Assembly (NCBI GenBank): GCA_024196135.1
Contig: JAMQCK010000055.1
Span: 1 to 64,000 of the forward strand
Source of the DNA: Pleurotus ostreatus/Saccharomyces cerevisiae fusant
Taxonomy: Eukaryota > Opisthokonta
Direction of reading: 5' to 3'
Length of the DNA stretch: 64,000 nucleotides
Part shown: positions 1-11,530 of the stretch, in pieces
Numbering within the stretch: position 1 is the first letter of the stretch
Layout: every line of letters starts with the position of its first letter
The notes under the pieces: model-generated
Seen by the model: only the letters and a program-made list of their open reading frames with translations
What the model was told of the DNA's origin: nothing
Databases searched by the model: none
Translations under genes and position numbers: made by a program

Positions 1-360
1 GGGCAGCACGGGTTTCGCTTCAGGCCCTTCTCCTTAGGCCTGGGGCGGGACCTGCCGTCTGCTACAGCGTTCAGTCGGCCGGTCCGCGCGCATGTGGGCG
101 GCTGTGGGTGTGCGTCACGTTACCCACGTGATGCCGCCACATGCAGCCCGCTCCGCGGGCGGCCGACTCCGACAAACCCCAGCCCTCGCTGAGTGCTGGG
201 TTGTCTCTCACTCTTCATTTCATCGCGACTTGGTTCATAGGAGCATATCCCTCTACATCCCTGAGCCTTCCCTAGACGCGTCCTAGGGCTCGCGAGCTAG
301 CTTCGCTTGATTCTTGCACCTTCGAGCTCAGTTCAACATCTCCTCGCCACCCTCCTCGAC
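1..360. other. Upstream region, no gene seen
   Basis: No convincing coding exon was found. Short open frames exist but lack fungal protein character. The right part is the 5' flank and leader of the riboflavin gene that begins at 361. Confidence 0.5.
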
Positions 361-1441
361 ATGTCCCCCAGCACCACTCCCCCTTCATTTCTCACAGCTG
401 CTCTCGCCGGCTACGATCCCAAGCACCACGCTGATCGGCCTAGCGTTACGCTCACCTTCGCCCAGTCCCTCGATGCGAAGATCGCAGGGACGGGCGGGAA
501 GCAGCTCATCTTGAGCGGCAAGGATAGTATGATTATGACGCATTGGTAAGATTACTTTGTCGTGCGCCTGTGCTACGCAGGGAGGGAATCGACGAGTCAA
601 GACAGGATGCGCACGATGCATGATGCCATCCTTATTGGCGTCGGAACAGCGCTGAACGATGATCCTCAGCTAAATGGTATGTCCTTTCCCGACTTTCCTG
701 TCATTGATGCTTCCATCTCGCTGGTAGCATAAACTTACGCTTTTTTTTTCAGTCCGCCACCTCCCAACGCGCACACCTGGGACGTATGAGTCTTCATCTG
801 AACACGGCCAGCCCTATAACCTCCCGCGCCCCGTGATCCTCGACGCGCGCCTACGCCTAGGCCCCTCTTGCAAGCTGCTAAAGAACTTCCAATCTGGCAC
901 GGGGAGGCGTCCCTGGGTCTTCACCCTCGACGGCTCTGCGTCGCCGAATCCGCTGCAGCAGGTTGAGTGGTTGGAGCGAAGGCAGGCGCTGGAGGAGGCA
1001 GGGGCAAGGGTGGTAATCGTGAAGGGAGATCTGGGAAGTGGTGAGATTTCCTTTCTATTTGAAGCTGTAGCGTGGGATTAGGGAAGGCTCATCGTGATCT
1101 TACAGGTACTTTGTCGATTCAAGCATTGCTGAAGACTTTACACGAGCGCGGTGTGCATTCGCTCATGGTTGAAGGTGGCGCGAGCGTGTTTAGGTCATTC
1201 TTAGACGCATCACAAGGCGGTGTGGTGGACACGATCATCGTGACAGTTGCACCGACCTTTGTAGGCGAAGATGGCGTCGGTTACGGCGTGCAGCTAGGTA
1301 AGGTGAGCAAGCTTTCCCTGATCGTGTGCCTCCAATTCTTTTTGCTGAAGCATGCCAAAGAGTGGGGGAAAATTCAAGCACGTCAGCACACAAGTCGTGG
1401 GGATCGATACAGTGTTTGTACTGGGTCCAAAGGACTTGTAG
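361..1441 (+). CDS. RIB7: 2,5-diamino-6-ribosylamino-4(3H)-pyrimidinone 5'-phosphate reductase (riboflavin synthesis)
   Basis: This enzyme reduces the ribosyl side chain of the diaminopyrimidine intermediate with NADPH in the fungal riboflavin pathway. The product belongs to the RibD C-terminal reductase family. An N-terminal strand with TFAQSLDAKI and the segment THW-MRTMHDAILIGVGTALNDDP are hallmark parts of the NADPH pocket, and the later block LMVEGGASVF is the conserved glycine motif. I infer introns at 546-605, 677-752 and 1041-1105, and a last one starting near 1297 whose acceptor I could not fix. The final exon appears to end in VLGPKDL and a TAG at 1439-1441. The ATG at 361 is used because homologous sequence begins shortly after it. 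Family assignment is firm; the last splice junction is not. Confidence 0.88.
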
Positions 1442-1852
1442 TGTTCTGTTGGTAGCAGTGGTACTCGTGCATGTGGTCTAGCAGTTAATCACTGATTCCC
1501 GGTAGTTCCTACGCAACTACCGCGTCACCTATCTGAAGCCTGCTGCGAGTTGGTCTTTCTTGGCACCTTTTCTTTCTTCCCCCTTCGCCGCTTCTCCTTC
1601 ATCTGCCTCTTCACATTCAAGTCCCTTCACGGCCTCAGAACGCCTGAAGAAGGGTTCCGGCGCTTAACTTCGGGAGTACGGACCGTTCGATTTGTTTCCA
1701 CGAATCTGCCTCGTTGCTAGTAATTTCCCAGGCTTGCTCTCGTCCACATCGACCGCGACAGCGCCGGCGCGTCTACGTCCCCCTCGAAGCATCGTCCCCC
1801 ATACGCGCGCCCAGCCGGCCGAGCCTCGAGCGCTACCTGAAATTGTTTTGCC
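1442..1852. other. Intergenic region between RIB7 and the lipid-transfer gene
   Basis: This is the 3' flank of RIB7 and the promoter/leader of the next gene. It is pyrimidine-rich around 1555-1625, as is common just upstream of fungal genes. No other feature was recognised. Confidence 0.5.
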
Positions 1853-4800
1853 ATGCCGCCCAATTTCTTCTCCAAACTCGTTAAGAACCCGTCGCACACC
1901 CGCGACCGCTCCGATCGCTCCATCGACGCCGACAGCGGGGGGCGACGCAGCCGTGCGCTGTCCGCCGTGAGCACGGGCAGCGACCGTCCGCGGCCGAGCA
2001 CGGGGTCGGCGACCGGCAATGGGTTGGCTGCAGGCGGGGGCAGAAGCAGAGTCGCGAGCATCAACACCGGGCTGGCGAACGCGCACAGCGACGCGGCGAG
2101 CACGACGAGCTCGCAGCCCAATGTGACGATTGTCCCCCCTTCACCGAGCGTGCACTCCAGCACCGCTGCGTCCACGGACGGTCGGCACTCGACGGTGGAG
2201 GGCACGGGGTTCCCCAGCGAATTCGGTGGTGCTGGCCGCGAGCGCAAGGTCTCCACGTCGTCGCGCGTGTCGAGGATGTCGCCTGTAGACGAAGACAGGA
2301 CACCGACAGTGGACAGGACCCCGATGCCGTCACTGAACAGCTATGGCTTTTCGCTGCCAGGCATGAAGTCCCGATCGCGTCCCCCCACACCAACGTCGCG
2401 CCCCAACTCCCGTCCGGGCACCCCCTCGTCCACCAAAGGCCGATCTCGCGCCGGCAGCGACGCGGGCGACGTGCCCCCCGTCCCCGCCACCAATGGCAAC
2501 GGCAACGGAAGCACGCTCATGGGATCACTGCGCAGCAAGGCGTCATCAAAGTCGCTGAACAAGCTGAAGAAGTTGGATACGAGCAAAGAGGCCCTCGGTG
2601 TCTCGGCAGACAAACGCGCGATGACTTCGCCGGGCCCCGACGCCACCGTCGAAAGCCCCGAGCTCGTCGAGTCGCCCACATCGCTCGAAGCGCCCGCGGC
2701 GCCCGAGGAGAGCACCGCCACCGGCACGCAGCCTCCGACGTCGACCCATCCCGAAATTCCTACTTCCTCACCATCACCACCGTCGCCGTCCTCGTCGCCG
2801 AACGTCGACCGCCAACAACAGCAACAGAACCAGGACAAGTTCCGCTGGGGACGCAGCAACCGCAAGCCCACTGGTCTCGCCAGTGCGATCGCCGCCTCCG
2901 GGCTCGTTATGGTCAATCCCGCCCTCGCTCCGCAACACACACTCCTCAGCAACGGCAACGGTGCGCCGCGCAAGTCCTCTGTCGCCGGCAACACTTCGCC
3001 CTACATGAACGGCGACTCGTCGACGCCAAACTCGGGCTCGTCCGTGCACATGCGGGCCGCCACGACTAATGACGTCTCCGTCTCACCGCGGTCGAAGGCG
3101 TCGCTCGTCACCGGAGGGCGGAGAAGGACCTCGCTCACCGCGTCGCGCAACTCAGCACCGTCTGAGTACGGCGACAAAGAGGCGCAGGTCGACTACTACT
3201 CGGGCCTCGACGATGACGATAGTCTCGGTGACAGCGACAGCGACGAGGCCGAGAGCGGTGTGAGCGGAAGCCGGCTGGGTGATGAGAGCATACCGGACGA
3301 CATCCCAGTCACCGGCTTCGCCGTCGCAAGCAGCAAGCGCAACGCCGACTTCCACGAGCTGTTCCCCGCTGTCCCTGAAGGCGACTACTTGATCGAAGGT
3401 GCGTGGCGAACACCCTGCTCATACGTCAGTTCATTAACCTTGCCTGCAGACTACGGATGTGCGCTGCAACGCGAAATCCTCATTCAAGGCCGCCTGTACA
3501 TCTCCGAGAACCACATCTGCTTTCACGCAAATATCTTCGGCTGGATCACTGACGTGCGTCCCCCGTCATGCGGCTCTATGCGCGAACTGACCCCCTCCTG
3601 TAGCTCATTGTCCCTATATGCGAGATCGTCTCGCTGGAGAAGAAGATGACCGCCTTCGTGATCCCCAATGCCCTGCAGATCAGCACTCGGCAGTCGAAGT
3701 ATACCTTCGCGTCCTTCCTTGCACGTGATACCACATACGACGTCATCTACAACATATGGCGGCTCGTCAAACCAACGGACGCCGTAGAGGGCGATGGCCA
3801 GGATACCTCCCGGCTTGTTGAGGGCGTTGTCGGCGAGCAGACTGGGGAGGCCGTAGCTGTAATCCCGGGTGTAGCTGCGCGCAAGGCGACGCAGTGCAAG
3901 TGTGGCTCGGACGCTACGCACCCGCCGCACTACGACCAAGTCGCCATGGACATCGTCCTCCCCGGGACACCCGAGAAAATATATAACCTCATGTTCGCGA
4001 GCGCGTTTATAAAAGAGTTCATGGCCGTCGATCAAAAGCTCATGGGTAAGCAAGCGAGTGCGTAAAAATACCGCTGCCATGCTCACGGGTACCTGCAGAT
4101 ATCCAGGTTTCCGATTGGACGCCGGTGGAACCTGGGTCGAAGCTTCTGACCCGCAACATGTCCTATATCAAGCCGCTCAACGGCAGCGTCGGGCCAAAAC
4201 AGACCAAGTGCGAGCTCCGGGACGAGCTCGTGCACTGCGATTACGAGGAGTCGGTCACGACGGTCACCACGACGCGCACGCCGGACGTACCGAGCGGCGG
4301 CGTGTTCTCGGTCAAGACCTTGACATGTATCACCTGGGCGAGCGCTGTGTCCGTGCGCGTCCTCGTCACGACGCAGGTCGAGTGGACTGGGCGCAGTTTC
4401 ATCAAGGGCATCATCGAGAAGTCGTGTATCGATGGGCAGAAGACATACCACGCCGACCTCGACAAGGCGATGCGCGCGTATATCCAGGAGCACCAGTCCG
4501 AGTTCGTACCTGCTGGCGTCGACGCTGCCGCGGTGGCTGCTGCCGTTACGACAGTGCCTCTGGCGCCCGACGGTGTCGCGGACACGCGCACCAGCGCTGA
4601 GAAGCAGCGCGAGCAGGAGCGCAACCAGCGCAGCTTGCAGTGGGCCTGGGACACCTTCGACGGCGCGTGGCACGTCGCGTCGAGCTCGACGAAGGGCGCC
4701 ATCGCGCTCATCCGCGACTCGTGGGAGCAGAGCAGCTCAACGACGGTGCTCTACTTCATCATCGTCATGCTTGTGCTGAGCAACGTCTGGACGCTCATGC

Positions 4801-5096
4801 GCATGGGCTCGCGCGAGGAGGTCGGGCGGAGGAAGGAAATGAAGAAGATGGAGGAGCGCGAGCGGTGGGTGCAGGGCGTCGTCGGCGCCCTCTGGGACGA
4901 GATGGCGAGCACGAGGGCAGGGCTTGGGGCGCCGCCGGTCATCCTGCCACGTGCGGGCAAGCCGCGCTCGCCCGACGAGCCGGTGTCGGTCGAGGACGAG
5001 GTGTACGCGCTGCATAGGACATTGGACGAGGTCGAGTCGCGCGTGCGGGCGATACGCGGCCAGTTGGACTCTCTGGATCTGAATACGTTGGATTAG
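1853..5096 (+). CDS. GRAM and VASt domain membrane-anchored lipid (sterol) transfer protein, Lam/Ltc type
   Basis: Proteins of this family move sterol between the endoplasmic reticulum and other membranes at contact sites. Three introns (3399-3449, 3554-3603, 4046-4098) give a predicted protein of 1029 residues. Residues 1 to about 490 are Ser/Pro-rich and probably disordered, with a Gln run followed by DKFRWGR. A GRAM domain follows, starting near FHELFPAVPEGDYLIE and containing ILIQGRLYISENHICFHANI. After a short linker comes the VASt (StART-like) domain, opening with VAMDIVLPGTPEKIYNLMFAS and including WTPVEPGS. Near the C-terminus one hydrophobic segment (VLYFIIVMLVLSNVW) is the membrane anchor, followed by a charged, probably coiled tail. 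Yeast Lam2 and Lam4 have two StART-like domains; only one is visible here, closer to Lam5/Lam6. Sterol as ligand is inferred from the family. Confidence 0.88.
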
Positions 5097-5440
5097 AGTG
5101 CTGTATCATACCACGTTACTGCTTTTCCTCCTTTCCTTTCGGTTGCGCTTGCTTGTTATTGTCGGTCGGGCTGGCAGCGTTGTAAATTATTCTTAGTAGG
5201 ACCACGCGGACTCTTCTTGGCTATGGATGCTTGATATCCCATCCTCCTCCCCCGAGTGTATGCATGGCTTTTCAGAAGGATGACTTGGGAGGCTATCTAC
5301 AGTGGTAAAAAACATTGTTCTTGGTTGGGAATAGGTCGTGAAGGGCGTGGCGTGTCGACATGAAGTGGAAATATCCAATAAGGTTAGATGCTGTCTTATC
5401 CACAGTGCGATGATATACTGTCTCTTGTCCTCCACCGTGT
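5097..5440. other. Intergenic region between convergent genes
   Basis: Convergent 3' ends meet here: the lipid-transfer gene from the left and the homeobox gene from the right. T-rich runs near 5120-5160 fit a 3' end region. No gene seen. Confidence 0.5.
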
Positions 5441-6371
5441 TCACGAACGCCCGAGGCCGCAGAGAACCAGCGCGGCCTTCCAGTCCTCCTCGTCCACGCT
5501 CTCCAGCGTCCGCTCTGCGTCCAGCGCACCAGACTTTTCGTTCGCCATCAACACCTCCTCCATCGTCGGCTTGCGCGACAGCGCCAGCGGGCCCCTCTCC
5601 CTGTCCTGGCTGATCGACGAGCGCGGGGTGATCGCCTCGTGCGGCTCGTCGACGTCGGTGTCGTCGCTCTGCGCGTGCGGCGCGCCGGTCCGCCGGCGCA
5701 CGCGGTGCCGGGCGCAGGCCCACTCTAGCGTGCGGCGCGAGCCGAACTCGACGTACTCGCTTTCGCGCGCGGCGGGGGACGTCGGGCCCGAGGGGGAGGA
5801 GGGCATGTTGTCCCAGGGCATGGCGCCGTGGCCGGCGGTGCGGCGCGCGCGGGGGGTGTGAGGGGCGCGGAGTTCGCTGAGGGACGCGACGCGCTCGAGG
5901 GAGGGGCGGGGGCCGAGGGGGGCGGTGGTTTTTTGGTGGGTATGGGTATGGGTATGGATGTGGGTGGAGGGGTGCTCGTGGGTCGCGTCCTTCGCGAGGA
6001 GTACGGCCATGCGACGCTCGGTCTGGCGTTTGTTTTGGAACCAGATGGTGACGGACTTGATCTCCCTGGGAGGGTGTTAGTTTGTGTCGAGGAAGAACAA
6101 AGGTGGCAGAGAAGACTCACATGGCGCCCTCGGCGGCGACGCGTTCGCGTTGCTCGCGCGACGGATGCGACGTCTCGTGGTAGAGCGTCTCGAGCATGGA
6201 GAGCTGCGCGTGCGTGAAGCGTCTGCGCGTCCGCTTGGCAATGTCCGCGTTCGTGGCAGACGCATTCTTCGTGCACGCGCGGCTGAGGCTCTCCCTGCTG
6301 TCCGTGCTCGCCGTGCTACACGCGCTCATTGTCGAGGAGGTGCGCGAGAGCGCGGTCGGGACGCGGTCCAT
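5441..6371 (-). CDS. Homeodomain transcription factor
   Basis: This is a nuclear DNA-binding regulator of 291 predicted residues. The homeodomain lies in the N-terminal third: the arm and helix 1 start at KRTRRRFTHAQLSMLETLYH, and helix 3 is VTIWFQNKRQTERR, with Trp48, Phe49, Gln50 and Asn51 of the classic recognition helix intact. Position 53 is Lys rather than the usual Arg, seen in some fungal homeodomains. One intron (6066-6120) splits the domain between helices 2 and 3, giving the join AEGAMEIKSV. The rest is low complexity, with a His/Thr alternating run just after the homeodomain. Basidiomycete non-mating-type homeodomain genes of this kind act in fruiting-body development (family knowledge), but I cannot assign it to a named gene such as hom1. 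The ATG at 6371 precedes the domain by about 48 codons. Confidence 0.85.
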
Positions 6372-8301
6372 GGCGAGGGCGAGGAGGGCGGAGGGGTGAG
6401 TAGAGGCTGGGTAGGGTGTATCCGCGGACGAGGATGATGGTGGAGGAAGTAGAGAAGCGGAATCAGGCGGACGCGTGTTGAATCAACAACAACGCGGCGT
6501 CACGCGACGTTGCAGCGCGTTTGCTGAGTCATGTGAGCGCGTCAAATTTTGATGCCAAATCATGATTTTCCCGGGTTTGATGGCGAACTTCACCCTGAAC
6601 TCTCCTGTCTATCCTGCGTGCGTTCAAAAGACGTGAAGCCTGCATATGTCTAGTTGCAGAAGCCACGGTATTTCTGCTTAGTACAACAACGAAGCAGCAC
6701 GGACTTCCTAGCTTCTGAAGGGGGAAGAAGTCTGCGCGAGCATGTGCTTGTTGCGCGCGAGAAATCCTTCATATCTCTCACGCAGGATACAAAGAGCCCG
6801 GTTCCCTATCAACGCCTCTAGTGCTACGCTGCGACGAAGTATGCTCAGACGCCCCCCATCGACATGGGGACGAACGCTTCTTAGGCCTCATCGACATCTG
6901 GAAGGAAGGCTTAATCTAGTGGACAGGTCCTTTCGCCTGCCCCGGTAGATGCGAATTCCATCATCCACCACCTCTTCCCTTTCATCATATCCCGGCTTCC
7001 GAGTCATTGTCCTACTTCCCTTTCACGCTTCTTTACCGGCTTGTTTGCGTCCTACACTCCTATCCTTCTTGTTTCTGCCTTCCTCTGCCTGATGCCATGT
7101 TCGCGAACACGCGCTTGCTCTAACGCAAGGTGGGAGGTTGAAATCGCTCGATGAGGGTGTGCGAAGTCGTGAGTCGAGGTCCCGCGAGTCATGCAATCGG
7201 GAGTCGGTGTGCGCGCGCGAGTTCGCAAGGAAGGCTCAAAAGGTGGTGTGGGGGAGGTGGACATCGTGTAGACTCGTTATATAGAACGATAACATCGATG
7301 TGTAAGGTCTGAATTCGAGGGCTCTCAGATGTGAAAGAGGGCGAAAGTACGAGGTTCGAGGAGAGGGTGTCTGTGATGAGATAGAGGGATAGAGAGTATC
7401 GTTCACGTAGTCTCAAGGCAAGTCCGTTCGCGCATGAATAGGTCCTAAGTACTACGTGCACCACCCATCACTCACACAACGAGTTCAAAGTTAAACGAAG
7501 AAGTCGAACATGGTCACGTGTGGTTTCGGCAATATCCGATACGATTGATAGCACGCCGCCCTGCGACTGATGTTGAATTTCCACCCTGGTCCCTGCGAGA
7601 AAATGCGCAGAAGAGGAGCAATGCAACGCCTGCGCTTTATCCACTGCTCCCCACCGACCTGCACTATGACAATCACCACTACAATCTTGAAGTACGGCCT
7701 CGATGGTCCTTTCAAACGTCTACCTCAAAGACGGGGCCGGTACTACCCGCCAATCCGCGGCGATAGCCTCCCCGACCTGCCAAGTACTTTCGCCTTCAAA
7801 GCCGGATGTACTGTCAGCTGCCCGGACGCCAGTGCTCGTCGTCGGCGACCATCTCCCGGCGCACACGACTCCTGAGAGTTTGATTGCCGCCCCGAGGCGC
7901 ATCACACGTGGCTCCCCGCCCCGACGCCCGACTGACGGCTGCAATGGAGATGAAATGCCGTTAGGCGCCCCGGGATCCGCAGCAGTCCTGTCCTTGTTCT
8001 CAATCCGTCATGTCCAGCCGCGCGCTCGAGCTCACAAAATCGCTGAAAATGCGCAAACGACGGACCCACATGGCGAGGAGGCAAGGGATGCCCGTAACTC
8101 TCCTGACGGGTCAATTTGACGGCCGCTAGAACATAGCATGATGGCTGGTTCCGAAGCTTGATTGAGATTGGGCGCCAGCGGGCCCAGCCGTCCGCCCGTC
8201 TGCTCTTTTTATTTGGTGCGGCCTGTCCTTCCCTTTCACCCCGCGCTTGCCCACTCCCTTCATCCGGCGACCACCTCCCCTCCCAAGGCGGACCCGCGGC
8301 C
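6372..8301. other. 1.9-kb intergenic region, divergent promoters
   Basis: The homeobox gene and the chitin deacetylase-like gene diverge from this interval, so it holds both promoters. A perfect TGAGTCA (Gcn4/AP-1 type) lies at 6525-6531. Several open frames of 70-150 codons exist but none shows codon structure or motifs that I trust. No RNA gene or repeat recognised. Confidence 0.5.
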
Positions 8302-10199
8302 ATGTCTTTGCGATCCCTCCTTCTCGCGTTATCTCTCTCTGGCGTCTCCTCCGTCCTCGCCCAGGAGGGCAGCATCTCTGGCGCCCAGTCAAGTCCGGAG
8401 GCGGCGGGCTACTCGTGCGACGCCGACAAGTGCAAGCTGCCCGACTGCAACTGCGCCAGCACCAGCCCTCCAGGCGGTCTTGACCCCGTACGTCCCCGCC
8501 TTTCTGCGCGTCGTCCCACCATTGACCTTCCCCACAGAAAGACGTCCCCCAGTTCATCGTCTTCACCGCCGACGATGCGGTCGAGACGTACACCATCGAC
8601 GCCGTCAACCAGTTCCTCCAGCACCGCCAGAACCCGAACGGCTGCCAGCCCAAGATGACCTACTTCACGTCGCTCAACTACACCAACTTCGGGCTCGTGA
8701 CAGGTGAACCTCGCTCCCCCACTGCTCCGCTGGCAGCCTCTCACCCAAACGCCTAGACTGGTTTGTTGCGGGGAACGAGATCGCGGACCACACGTAGGTG
8801 GCAACTCGACCTCGCTCGCCAAGCCAGCTGACGCGCCCGCACCAGCATGACCCACGTGGGCAGCCCTCCCCCCGAGGAGATCAACGGGAACATTATCGCC
8901 TTGAATGCGCTGTCCGGCATTCCCGTATCAGCCATTCAAGGTGCGTGTGTGTCGGTCTCTATACAACGCACTTCTCTAACGCGTGGCAGGCTTCCGGGCG
9001 CCTTATCTCGAGTTCACGGTCGACACGCTCAAACATCTCGCCAACGCCTCTTTCACGTATGACTCTAGTGCCGCGGCATCCGTTCCCGTCACGGACGAGG
9101 GCACCGACGCGTTCTGGCCGTACACCCTCGACTATGGCATGGCGAACAACTGCCTCGCGGTCGATGGTCTCTGCAAGGGCGAGCCCAAGCTCCCCGGCTT
9201 CTGGGAGATCCCGATGTACTCGTTCTTCGACGACCGTGGGGCGGCGGGGCCTCATTTGATGGACCCCTGGCTCGAGGCTGCCAACGGCGATTCGAAGGTC
9301 GATAACGAGGCGACGCTTGATTACATGAAGAACACGTTCACGGCCCACTACGAGAACAACAGGCAGCCCATTGGCCTGTACACGCACCCTATCCATGTCG
9401 CATCCAACTACCCCGGCGTGAAGGCGCCGAAGGGCATAATCAACATGATCAACGCCTTCCTCGACTGGGCTCAGGAGCAGGATAATGGTGCGTGAGTAAT
9501 ACCATGCGGTCGAGCCGGGCTTACACGCCGTGCAGTCTGGATCGTCTCCAATGAGCAACTTTTGGCTTGGGTGCGCGACCCGAAGCCGGTCTCCCAGCTT
9601 GACAGCGTCGGCGCGCTCAAGTGCTCGACGCCGTCGGTCGACAAGAACATCTGCAATGGCATGCCGGACAAGGAGTCGGGTCTGCAGAGCAAGTGCACCT
9701 TCGACGAGTACCCCTTCGACACATGCGTAAGTAGAGCCGGGTACCTTGCCGTGCGTTTTTCTAATCAGAATCGGACAGTACGGCTGCCCTGAGGAGCTGC
9801 CGACGGTGAAGAACCCGAACCCGAAGCAGGCGCCGCCCGACGGCGAGTCCGAACGTCACCGCCGTGAGTAACTCGACCCGATTTCTTTCTCGAGCGATGC
9901 TCATCCCTTCCTCAGTCCCGGATAACTGCACCACGGCCTTCTGGGACCCCATCGAGGGCCAGTGCATCTGCACGTCCGACACCTGCGAGTTCCACGACAC
10001 CACGCGGCCTATTGGGCCCAACGGCGCGAACCTCACGGGCGGCAACAAGGGCGACTCGTTCGGGAACGAGGACCAGGACGATGATGACGGTTCCTCGACG
10101 TTCAACGGCCCGAACGGAGCGGATATGCTGCTTCCGTCGCTCCTGCTTGCGCTTGTTGGAGGCGCTGTCGGCGTCGTCGGTCTTCTAGGTCAGCTATAA
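8302..10199 (+). CDS. Chitin deacetylase-like polysaccharide deacetylase, secreted, probable GPI anchor
   Basis: Predicted to remove acetyl groups from chitin at the cell wall or plasma membrane. The protein begins with a signal peptide (about residues 1-20, ending VLAQ). After a short Cys-rich segment (CDADKCKLPDCNC) comes the NodB-type deacetylase domain: motif 1 reads FTADDAV, and the metal-binding motif 2 is HTMTH. RAPYLE corresponds to motif 3 and THPIH to the late His motif. A second Cys-containing region and an acidic, Gly/Asn-rich stretch lead to a hydrophobic C-terminus (LLPSLLLALVGGAVGVVGLLGQL), as expected for a GPI signal. At least seven short introns are inferred. Motif 1 differs from the common TFDDG by ending in Ala, as in arthropod-like chitin deacetylases; both Asp residues are kept, so activity is plausible. 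Confidence 0.87.
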
Positions 10200-11530
10200 C
10201 CGAGCGTGGCGACTACTCGCTGTCACTCGTTGCCTGACGTCGCCCTCGGACGTCGGCTCAGTAACTTATGACCGTCATTATGGTTAGTTATGGCCGGTAT
10301 TATGGCTTGGGACTCGGAACCGCATATCTAACACACTACCTTACTACTGCACGCAATCCTGTGGCCCTTTGGACCGTCAGTCATTGGATTTGTTACTCGC
10401 GTTCGAATCGTAGCTATTGAGCTTGGATATTGGAGCACGGTTAGCTACGTCTGGAATGGAACCGACATGAACAGCATGGTTATTCTTTGGGTGGGTGGGT
10501 GTACGTGCGCGCCAGGAATACTAGCTGGCTCATCGCTGAATACCGCATTCGGCAAGTTCAACCGTGGGACCGGCGTTCGCCGAGTAGGAGTGTGATATCC
10601 ACGTGCTTGTCAAACGAGCGGCTTGTTTCCTACCGTCATCGTGCAACTTTTGATTAGTCTCTCATCTTACTCTGAATACAACCCCAACATGGGGTAGAAG
10701 TATGAAGTAAGGATCTGTCGACCAATTAACCTTAGCCTCATTGATTGTCGCACGCCTGGGTTCCGGCGCAAAGTGCAGCAATGTCAATCTCGTAGCCGGA
10801 TTATTATCTTCTGCTTCAAGCACTCACATTGACATCTTTCGCACAGCATCAAACGGTTTTCTCGTTCAACTGAGAACATCGGCAAGGAATCTCCCGGACA
10901 GCAGCAGTGCCGCAAAGTCTGCGTGAGAATACGACCGTTCAGGTTATGCTTGTTCTTGCATTGAACGGCTTCCTTCGTCATGACTGATCGCGTCTCGTCG
11001 TTGTTCTCTCTCGGGAATGAATGGTGCACTCCCTTCATTCTCCGCGCGTCGTACACCGCTTACCCTATCGGGCCAGGTCCTTCATACATACTACCTTTGT
11101 TGTTCTGTGACGACGCGGTCGACCTAGAGACCGCTGGTCTGCCCACGGCCTTCCTTCTCGCAGATTCACAGCATTTCCCTTGTTTCCCGCACGAGAACAC
11201 AACGCTTACCATTCCTGGCCGATATTTCCGAGACGTGCAACAATGGGCGGCGGCGTCTAGCAAGCGCTTAAAGGCGTGGAAGTACAACCATTGGTCCCCA
11301 GAAACGACCCGCCCTTACGACTTCCAACGACTCGTCCCGATTACGCCCTTCTCACGTCGCTTGTCAACGAACCGCACGCCCACGTCGCATACGTTCAACA
11401 CGACCGCCTACACGAGTTCCCGTGAGTTAGCGTCGCCACAATGTGATCGCGCCACAGAAGTGCTGACTTGTATGTATAAGCCCACACGTCTTCTATATTC
11501 TGGCTCTTACTTTCTCGCTTCTATTCCTTG
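10200..11530. other. 1.3-kb intergenic region
   Basis: No supported gene. An ATG-initiated open frame of 183 codons at 10980-11531 runs to the start of the next gene, but it has no recognisable domain and lies where that gene's promoter and leader should be. I do not call it. Confidence 0.45.
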
